DNA from: a bacterium
Lineage (GTDB): Bacteria; Verrucomicrobiota; Kiritimatiellia; CAIKKV01; CAITUY01
Reading direction: 5' to 3'
Length of the DNA stretch: 64,000 nucleotides
Assembly: GCA_037128595.1 (NCBI GenBank)
Contig: JBAXWB010000002.1
Span: 179,697 to 243,696 of the forward strand
A program made the position numbers and the translations under genes. Positions 59,157-64,000 of the stretch are shown here, one piece after another. Each line of letters begins with the position of its first letter. Position 1 is the stretch's first letter. The notes under the pieces are model-generated. The model saw only the letters and a program-made list of their open reading frames with translations, made no database searches and was not told the DNA's origin.

Positions 59157-60040
59157 TACGCCACCCTGAACCTTTCCCAGCACGCCGCTTCGGCCACCGC
59201 ATCACCGGCAATTGCAAGCTTGTCCCCCTGCAATACCTGAATCATCTCTCGCTCAATCAAAGCCTTTACCGCCGCATCCATCTGATACTTGGCGCCGGGA
59301 ACCAGAAGGCATACCTTTGTTGCCACCTCAACCCAGTCAGCAATGGTGTCGCCGCCATCTGTCATTTGCCCGATGATGTAAAGAACTGCGGCCTCTACCC
59401 TTCGTTGGTCATTGTCTCCAATGCCAAACGCCACCCGGATAGATTCATCAACGTCTGAAAATCCATAGTGCGGAAGGTCTGCCAGCAGGTAACAGTTTTC
59501 CGTAACTTTCCCAACGGTGTCTTGTGCCCACCGCGCCCATGCCGCGTTTGACATATTGAGCGTGCATCCTTTGGAAAGTAGAAGGGTAATGGCCTGTGTC
59601 TGGTCGGCGTGTTCTTTCAATCGCCGCCGTGTTTCGTTCCAGTTCCACGCCACTTCCTCGCTGATGCCTGGTATATCCAGAGTTTCAATATCTTCCCACT
59701 TGGCGCCGTACCTCTCCCAAATCTCAGTTTCTTTGACGGGGCCTATGCCTTTAGTGAGTGTGCAGGCGTAATGTAGTAGTGCCCTGGGGTCGCTCGGAAC
59801 GTGCAGCATTGCACTCTTGAAACAGAATTCATCCTTCCCGTTAAACTGGCTTTTCTTCCAATCCCCTTCCAGTTCCAACAGGTCCCCGTGCTTCGGCTCG
59901 AATTCCACTATCCCTTTGGCGGTGCATTTTTGCCCCGATTCCAGAAGGACATTCAGGATTGTCCATTTGCTGTCGGGCTTTCTGTACGCCCACACCCTTC
60001 CCGGTGCCAGTTGTTCCACTGTTACTTTGATCCGCTCCAT
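59156..60040 (-). CDS. RecD2 N-terminal half as a separate protein
   Basis: A 294-residue protein without helicase motifs. It has an OB-like beginning (GRVWAYRKPDSKWTILNVLLESG, GDLLELEGDWKKSQFNGKDEF), a helix-hairpin-helix element (ACTLTKGIGPVKETEIWERYG), and the segment NCYLLADLPHYGFSDVDESIRVAFGIGDNDQRRVEAAVLYIIGQM, which in RecD2 lies just before the helicase core. It ends with a winged-helix-like portion. It overlaps the helicase gene by one base and probably forms one RecD2-like enzyme with it. Start chosen after GAGGA. Confidence 0.75.
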   Translation of the reverse strand: MERIKVTVEQLAPGRVWAYRKPDSKWTILNVLLESGQKCTAKGIVEFEPKHGDLLELEGDWKKSQFNGKDEFCFKSAMLHVPSDPRALLHYACTLTKGIGPVKETEIWERYGAKWEDIETLDIPGISEEVAWNWNETRRRLKEHADQTQAITLLLSKGCTLNMSNAAWARWAQDTVGKVTENCYLLADLPHYGFSDVDESIRVAFGIGDNDQRRVEAAVLYIIGQMTDGGDTIADWVEVATKVCLLVPGAKYQMDAAVKALIEREMIQVLQGDKLAIAGDAVAEAACWERFRVA

Positions 60041-60479
60041 ATATTTCCTCTAAATCTTTATTGCGCTCACGCAGTATCCCGTAGGCTGTTATTGCCGCGA
60101 TGTTGTGATCTTCCGCAAAAAGGATACTCACGCCTTCGAGCGTCAGTCTGCCTATACGCTTCATGACAAATCCCAGCGTCAGTCTCGAATGGTTGTGCTT
60201 CCCATTGGCAATATCCGCGATTGACCCCTCTACCACGATGCACCGGGCGACATGCCTTTGATTAGCCATGCGTTCAAGCTCACGCTCAAACCGTTCCCAC
60301 CCGCTGCTTATGGTGCCTAGAAAGTCATCCAAACTCTTGCGCTCGATGGAAAGGCGTGTGTCGCCGTCGAGCGCGTAATCACCGGCATCAAGTTTACCCC
60401 TCCGCACAGTGGCAATCTCCTCAGGGAAATGCCAAGGCGTTTGCTCCCTGGTATCTATGACTATGCGAAGAGGCGGCAT
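59841..60479 (-). CDS. ERCC4-type (XPF/Mus81) nuclease, 3' end overlapping recD2-N
   Basis: A 212-residue protein. Residues 1-145 form an ERCC4 nuclease: IVIDTREQTPW (Asp9), GDYALDGD (Asp34), SIERKSLDDFLGTI (Glu46-Arg47-Lys48, Asp51/52) and VVEGSIADIANG. These are the residues of XPF-family structure-specific endonucleases. The domain ends around RNKDLEEIY. The remaining 65 residues, rich in Gly/Arg/Thr, are encoded across the start of the RecD2-N gene in another frame (200-bp overlap) and probably have no function. Confidence 0.85.
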   Translation of the reverse strand: MPPLRIVIDTREQTPWHFPEEIATVRRGKLDAGDYALDGDTRLSIERKSLDDFLGTISSGWERFERELERMANQRHVARCIVVEGSIADIANGKHNHSRLTLGFVMKRIGRLTLEGVSILFAEDHNIAAITAYGILRERNKDLEEIYGADQSNSGTTGTGKGVGVQKARQQMDNPECPSGIGAKMHRQRDSGIRAEARGPVGTGRGLEEKPV

Positions 60480-60481
60480 GA

Positions 60482-61000
60482 TTAAAACGGCAATCCATCA
60501 TCGCTTGGATCGCTTCCGACTTCTGCCGCCGGTGCAGTTCTCGCGGTGGCGGTCATTGGGGCTTCCCCGCTCAATTCCGCAAAAATGCTTGCCGCATCAT
60601 CCAGCGACAGGGCAGGCTTACGGCCAGAGTTGATAAACTTCACACGGGGGCGGGTTTTACCTTCGTACTCTTCAAGCCCGACGACATAGACACATTCCAC
60701 ACCATCCAGCATGGCAATGTCTTTCGGATTGAAGGGTTTGGGCATCCCCAGGGCATGACACTGTTCGGCGCTGACCTCGAACATAGTTTTTCCCTTATTG
60801 CGTCCACTGGCAATAATCTGGCGGGTAAAATACTGGTAGCAGTCAATGAACATTCCCGACTTCGTTTCGCCGCGCAACACCAATGCCATCCGGGCCTTGT
60901 CCCCATCCTTTTCAGCACTCTCGAAATGCGGACTGACAATTTTGACATGCAATTCGAGTTCTTCTTTTCCACCAAAATCCGCCTCTGTTATCTTAGCCAT
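60482..61000 (-). CDS. SSB-like single-stranded DNA-binding protein
   Basis: A 172-residue protein with an OB-like beta domain (ELHVKIVSPHFESAEKDGDKARMALVLRGETKSG ... GKTMFEVSAEQCHALGMP) and a disordered, Ala/Thr-rich linker ending in SDDGLPF. The acidic tail with final PF is the hallmark of SSB proteins, through which they recruit partners. It sits between the clamp-like protein and the ERCC4 nuclease. It resembles the phage DUF669/SSB type. Confidence 0.75.
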   Translation of the reverse strand: MAKITEADFGGKEELELHVKIVSPHFESAEKDGDKARMALVLRGETKSGMFIDCYQYFTRQIIASGRNKGKTMFEVSAEQCHALGMPKPFNPKDIAMLDGVECVYVVGLEEYEGKTRPRVKFINSGRKPALSLDDAASIFAELSGEAPMTATARTAPAAEVGSDPSDDGLPF

Positions 61001-61033
61001 GATCTATCTCCTGTTTTCTTGTTGTTTACTTGC

Positions 61034-61900
61034 TCAAACCAAAATCTCGCGAGGATCGGACCCGTTTACCGGACCCACAATTCCGCGCTGTTCCAAAACG
61101 TCCATAATCTGCGAAGCCATCGTGTATCCAATACGAAGATGGCGCTGAATGGCCGAAACACTGGCCCGCTTTGTCTCCTTGATAATCTCGATTGCCTTCT
61201 CAATGTGTTCCTCGCTGGCCTGATTCCCGATTTTCACACTTCCGCCCGCCCCCGTTATTTCGACGGTGACATTGTGCTTCTTGCAGAAACCTTTTAATCC
61301 CTGCGTGGCATCATCTTTCTTCCCGTCTGTGATGATGATCGGCATGATTACGCCATAGGCTTCCGGGCTTGCTTCCGCGCGAATACCTTGGCTAACTCGA
61401 TTGTCTTCATTCGGTTGCATCCGAAGAGTGATGGAGTCCTCAGAGCCCAAGGCCTTCGCCAAAGTCAGCAACATCCTCGGGTTGATTTTCAGCACAACAT
61501 CTGAAAAGTCCTGCTTGGGAATTGACTGCAAAGTAAGTTCCGTAAGAGGCTTGATGCTATCCGTGCTCTTGTGGAGCATGTCCAGTTGTTCCTCTTTCGC
61601 CACGGCGCTTGATTCCATTGACCGGGGAATTTGGCACGAGTCAATCGCCACAACTGTTTTCCCGTCAATCAGGTGTAGCGTGCTCGTTCCGGCAAAGGAA
61701 TGTTCGCGGGCATACTCCATGGCGTTGACAGTCACCGGCCCCAGGTGGTCGCCCTTGACCGTCACGCAAGGCACGCACGCCAACACTCGGCCATTGCAGG
61801 CAATCGCCAGATTTTCAGCGATGTGAACATACCGTAGCGATTCGGTTGAATGATCCGTATCGACGATTTTCTCAATATGAAATTTAGATTCGATTTCCAT
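61034..61900 (-). CDS. Clamp-like protein fused to an FtsK gamma-type winged helix
   Basis: A 288-residue protein. The first about 190 residues (YVHIAENLAIACNGRVLACVPC, FSDVVLKINPRMLLTLAKALGSEDSITLRM, YGVIMPIII) resemble the sliding-clamp-like phage proteins built of beta-clamp repeats. The last about 55 residues (IEIIKETKRASVSAIQRHLRIGYTMASQIMDVLEQRGIVGP, GSDPREILV) match the FtsK gamma domain, a winged helix that in FtsK reads KOPS and contacts XerD. No ATPase is present. Perhaps the domain tethers the clamp to chosen DNA sites. Confidence 0.75.
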   Translation of the reverse strand: MEIESKFHIEKIVDTDHSTESLRYVHIAENLAIACNGRVLACVPCVTVKGDHLGPVTVNAMEYAREHSFAGTSTLHLIDGKTVVAIDSCQIPRSMESSAVAKEEQLDMLHKSTDSIKPLTELTLQSIPKQDFSDVVLKINPRMLLTLAKALGSEDSITLRMQPNEDNRVSQGIRAEASPEAYGVIMPIIITDGKKDDATQGLKGFCKKHNVTVEITGAGGSVKIGNQASEEHIEKAIEIIKETKRASVSAIQRHLRIGYTMASQIMDVLEQRGIVGPVNGSDPREILV

Positions 61901-61951
61901 GATTAAAGTCTTGCGCAGATAACCCGCTGCGGTGCCGGGGTGGTTGCTCTA

Positions 61952-62686
61952 CTATCTCCCGGAAATATCGGGACGAACCGTGAACTTGAGGCCAGGAATA
62001 ATTGCCGATTCTTCCCCGGCTTCGACGCGCTTTTGAATGTCATCTTTATTCTGCCGGATGTATTCATTTGCCTTGCGCGGATCGAAAGTTAGGAATGATC
62101 TTGGAACTTGCGCCTCAGCGATTAAATCGAAAGACACACGCATCTGTACCTTGGCGTTTTCAGACCGTGGTGCGGACTCTACCGGCGTTGCCATTTCAAC
62201 AATTTCAACCGGCGCCGGGGCATCCAAGCCTAAATCTGCCGCCTGTGAACGCTCCATCTCTTGCCGTGCGGCTTCTTCTTCCGCTGCCTCACGCTCGCGC
62301 AATTCCTTTTCCGCCGCCTCAACCCGGATACGTCGCTGTTCTGCCGCGTAATAATCGCCAGCAAGCTTTTTCAGACGTTCTTTCTGCTCTTGGAGCGGAA
62401 CACATGCCTCGTCAACCTTGCCCTTGATAAGCTTCTTGGCGTTCTCAAAGGGCCGCGTCAGATCAAGCCGCATTTTTTCGATGCTGCTATCCAGCTTCGT
62501 CACAAGAGCGATTGCCGCAGCGGCCTCATCGTACTGTGCCTGAGTAGTGATTTCCGTCACTGCTTTTGCCTGCTCGATGGCCTTGTTACGTTTCGCCAGC
62601 CATTCGGCATTGATTGCTATTTCCTTTTGGAAATCAGGAAGCGTAATGACAACGGCGCTCGGGATTGTTTGGACTGCGGTTGTCAT
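61952..62686 (-). CDS. Coiled-coil protein next to recT
   Basis: A 244-residue protein with a long helical middle (about 40-150: KLDSSIEKMRLDLTRPFENAKKLIKGKVDE, LKKLAGDYYAAEQRRIRVEAAEKELREREAAEEEA) and a C-terminal domain (VQMRVSFDLIAEAQVPRSFLTFDPRKANEYIRQNK). This layout occurs frequently next to RecT/Erf-type recombinases in phages, with no known activity. Overlaps recT by 4 bp. Confidence 0.65.
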   Translation of the reverse strand: MTTAVQTIPSAVVITLPDFQKEIAINAEWLAKRNKAIEQAKAVTEITTQAQYDEAAAAIALVTKLDSSIEKMRLDLTRPFENAKKLIKGKVDEACVPLQEQKERLKKLAGDYYAAEQRRIRVEAAEKELREREAAEEEAARQEMERSQAADLGLDAPAPVEIVEMATPVESAPRSENAKVQMRVSFDLIAEAQVPRSFLTFDPRKANEYIRQNKDDIQKRVEAGEESAIIPGLKFTVRPDISGR

Positions 62687-63633
62687 TGCGCTTTTGTCCT
62701 TTCGTTCAGGATCTTTTGAGCCTCGGCTTTGTGGGCCTCAGTCAAGCGAGCCATGTTTAACGTCATTTCGGCACGGGATTTGTCGTCCGCACTGGCCTTC
62801 TCGTCGGCAATAATGCTTTTGGCCGTAGTAATCGCCTCATCACTGGGCGTCTTGGTGTCGGCAATGGCTTGAAGTGTTTTCACTCCAAGTTCAGTCAACG
62901 CTTTGCCTTTGAATTTCCCAAAAGGCATTACAAAGACTTCCGCCGCCTGCTCACTGACAACTTCCGCTGACACATCAATCGTTGCAGCGGGCTTAACCGT
63001 TTCCTCGGGTTTCACGGTCACTGTGGTTGCGGGCTTGGCTGTCATAGGAGGTGCTTCCGGTGTCACAACCTTGGCCCGACCTACACGCTCGTCATCCGTG
63101 AAGTCCTGTACTTCCTCCGGTGAATACGTGCCCTTGACTGCTCCTGGGTCAACCGTTCTTGCTCCATCACTGGTAACACGCGCCCAAAGCATCTGCATAC
63201 GCTTGCGTGGTGTGGCGTAGTTGTCCTTCGGCATTTTCCCGTCCTTCTTCCAATAGAACGGCTCGGCCTTGGCGTCTTCATGGGTGAAGGTAAAGGTTCC
63301 TTCCCGGCTTCCACACTTCATCCACACACTCGCCCCCTCGGCGTCGCGCTGAATGATTTTGTAGTCCCCGCCGTCCTCGATTAGCTTCGCGAGCATCGCG
63401 TCTGCCCGCATTGTGGGGCGCCCTTCAACGATGTGATACGTCTGAATGAATTCCAGAGGCGTAATCCGCTGCATCATGCAGGTCATAGCCAACACGACAC
63501 CTTGCCCCTGCGCACTGCATCCGAACATCCCCGACCGTTCAAACATAAGGCCCAACTTTTCGATTTCATCGAATGTCTGGACCGGAGCGGGCATGTTCTC
63601 CCGCCGTACTGTTACTGCTGTTTCTTTTGCCAT
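62683..63633 (-). CDS. RecT-type single-strand annealing recombinase
   Basis: A 316-residue protein. Residues about 15-180 fit the RecT/Redbeta group: LMFERSGMFGCSAQGQGVVLAMTCMMQRITPLEFIQTYHIVEGRPTMRADAMLAKLIEDGGDYK. They are followed by the GREGTFT strand and the KDNYATPRKRMQMLWARVTSDGAR segment. The C-terminal part is Val/Thr/Pro-rich with a helical end. Together with SSB, the RecB-like nuclease and RecD2 it forms the phage recombination set. Starts right after an early-operon gene at the window edge. Confidence 0.82.
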   Translation of the reverse strand: MAKETAVTVRRENMPAPVQTFDEIEKLGLMFERSGMFGCSAQGQGVVLAMTCMMQRITPLEFIQTYHIVEGRPTMRADAMLAKLIEDGGDYKIIQRDAEGASVWMKCGSREGTFTFTHEDAKAEPFYWKKDGKMPKDNYATPRKRMQMLWARVTSDGARTVDPGAVKGTYSPEEVQDFTDDERVGRAKVVTPEAPPMTAKPATTVTVKPEETVKPAATIDVSAEVVSEQAAEVFVMPFGKFKGKALTELGVKTLQAIADTKTPSDEAITTAKSIIADEKASADDKSRAEMTLNMARLTEAHKAEAQKILNERTKAQ

Positions 63634-63672
63634 ACTCTTACTTCTCCTTTTCCTTTTTTCTGGTTCAAATCG

Positions 63673-64000
63673 TTAAAATTTAAGAATTTCTTGAGCAAAT
63701 TTGATTGCGGCGTGATATGCAATGGAGTGCTCATTGTCTCCATGAGTCTTTTTAACCTTGTCCAGGAATGTATCTACCGGACCATGAAAACAGCCGGTGT
63801 GTACCTGCATACCATCGTCCTTCTTAAGGACGATGGTCAGAACTGAATTGCGAGATCCAATAGGGCCGATATATAGGTACTTATCACCGTCACCGATGCT
63901 GGCACCGTAACCGATGCTGGCACCGTCACCGATGCTGGCACCGTAACCGATGCTGGCACCGTAACCGATGCTGGCACCGTCACCGATGCTGGCACCGTAA
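63673..64000 (-). CDS. Hexapeptide-repeat protein, 5' end outside the window
   Basis: The visible 109 codons read as six YGASIG/DGASIG hexapeptides followed by DGDKYLYIGPIGSRNSVLTI, a two-strand cap with FHGPVDTFLDKVKKTHGDNEHSIAY and a helical end. The I-G-x-G-A-S pattern is the left-handed beta-helix hexapeptide; the cap is the one known from phage-encoded hexapeptide proteins. No acyltransferase catalytic part is seen. The gene continues beyond 64,000, so its start and full repeat number are unknown. Confidence 0.8.
   Translation of the reverse strand, partial: YGASIGDGASIGYGASIGYGASIGDGASIGYGASIGDGDKYLYIGPIGSRNSVLTIVLKKDDGMQVHTGCFHGPVDTFLDKVKKTHGDNEHSIAYHAAIKFAQEILKF
63892..64000 (-). repeat. 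18-bp in-frame tandem repeats in the hexapeptide gene
   Basis: At least six copies of an 18-bp unit (GATGCTGGCACCGTAACC or with GTCACC) run to the window edge. Units differ only at the codon for Tyr/Asp. Copy number can change without breaking the frame, so the protein length is probably variable between strains. Confidence 0.85.

Larger units (their letters stand above)
10542..64000. mobile_element. Integrated tailed phage (prophage), right end outside the window
   Basis: The element starts at a partial tRNA-Thr, carries an integrase next to that end, and contains terminase, portal, coat, adaptor, tail-fibre, replication and recombination genes. At least 53.4 kb is present. The order terminase - portal - scaffold - coat - gp11-like adaptor - fibres - giant ejection protein, without tape measure or sheath genes, suggests a short-tailed (podovirus-like) virion. 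Head and replication genes look intact, so it may be functional. The right end is not reached: at 64,000 we are still inside the early operon. Confidence 0.93.

Noticed and set aside
63892..64000. Short regular repeats, considered as CRISPR
   Set aside because: Units of 18 bp are contiguous without spacers and translate in frame as hexapeptides.

Overview
The window joins a stretch of bacterial chromosome (about 1-10,540) to the left part of an integrated tailed bacteriophage (10,542 to the right edge, still open). Host genes are GC-rich and include a secreted SGNH hydrolase, an EamA-type transporter, a BspA-type leucine-rich repeat protein, an MFS transporter, a degenerate SNase-like protein, a nuclease-helicase of the DinG/XPD type, two tandem Hcp-like secreted proteins and htpG. 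The wording of the LRR repeats, the Sec-exported Hcp-like pair and a YD-type hexanucleotide repeat resemble what I know from Verrucomicrobiota/Kiritimatiellota-like (PVC) genomes. That is an inference with moderate to low confidence.

The prophage boundary is visible. At 10,542-10,591 there is a 3' fragment of a tRNA-Thr(TGT) gene, from the anticodon stem to CCA, without its 5' half. It is followed by a tyrosine integrase (10,765-11,958). The intact tRNA should lie at the other prophage end, beyond this window. To the right of the integrase runs a plus-strand cassette of small overlapping genes (12,055-16,496): zinc ribbons, a C5 cytosine methyltransferase, an ASCH protein and a Lar-like protein, plausibly for anti-restriction and host takeover.

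From 16,327 to 47,966 nearly everything is on the minus strand and is read leftward. In transcription order it holds an RHH regulator and small genes, tRNA-Met, a bacterioferritin-like protein, large terminase, portal, scaffold, coat, a decoration-like protein, a gp11-like adaptor, collagen-like and collar-domain fibres, a 2146-residue polyvalent ejection protein, and a cassette of membrane, lipoprotein and secreted proteins that includes a papain-family peptidase and an HNH lipoprotein. Four proteins inside the virion module start with Sec signal peptides, which is unusual for phage structural proteins. A short plus-strand operon (48,906-50,680) diverges from the RHH gene.

The right part (51,038-64,000) holds a small-terminase-like gene, a J-domain operon controlled by an array of palindromic operators, and a leftward replication/recombination operon: hexapeptide-repeat protein, RecT, a coiled-coil protein, a clamp-like/FtsK-gamma protein, SSB-like protein, ERCC4 nuclease, a RecD2 helicase split into two genes, a PD-(D/E)XK nuclease, a TSCPD protein interrupted by an in-frame stop, and a primase-helicase.

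Two separate operator families appear to organise the phage. One is a dispersed 20-bp palindrome, AAGCATACTAAAGTATGCTT and variants, at phage promoters. The other is four CTAATAAGCG palindromes, three of them 22 bp apart, at 52.2 kb. The least expected single gene is the bacterioferritin-like one, which keeps all ferroxidase ligands but has lost the haem methionine.
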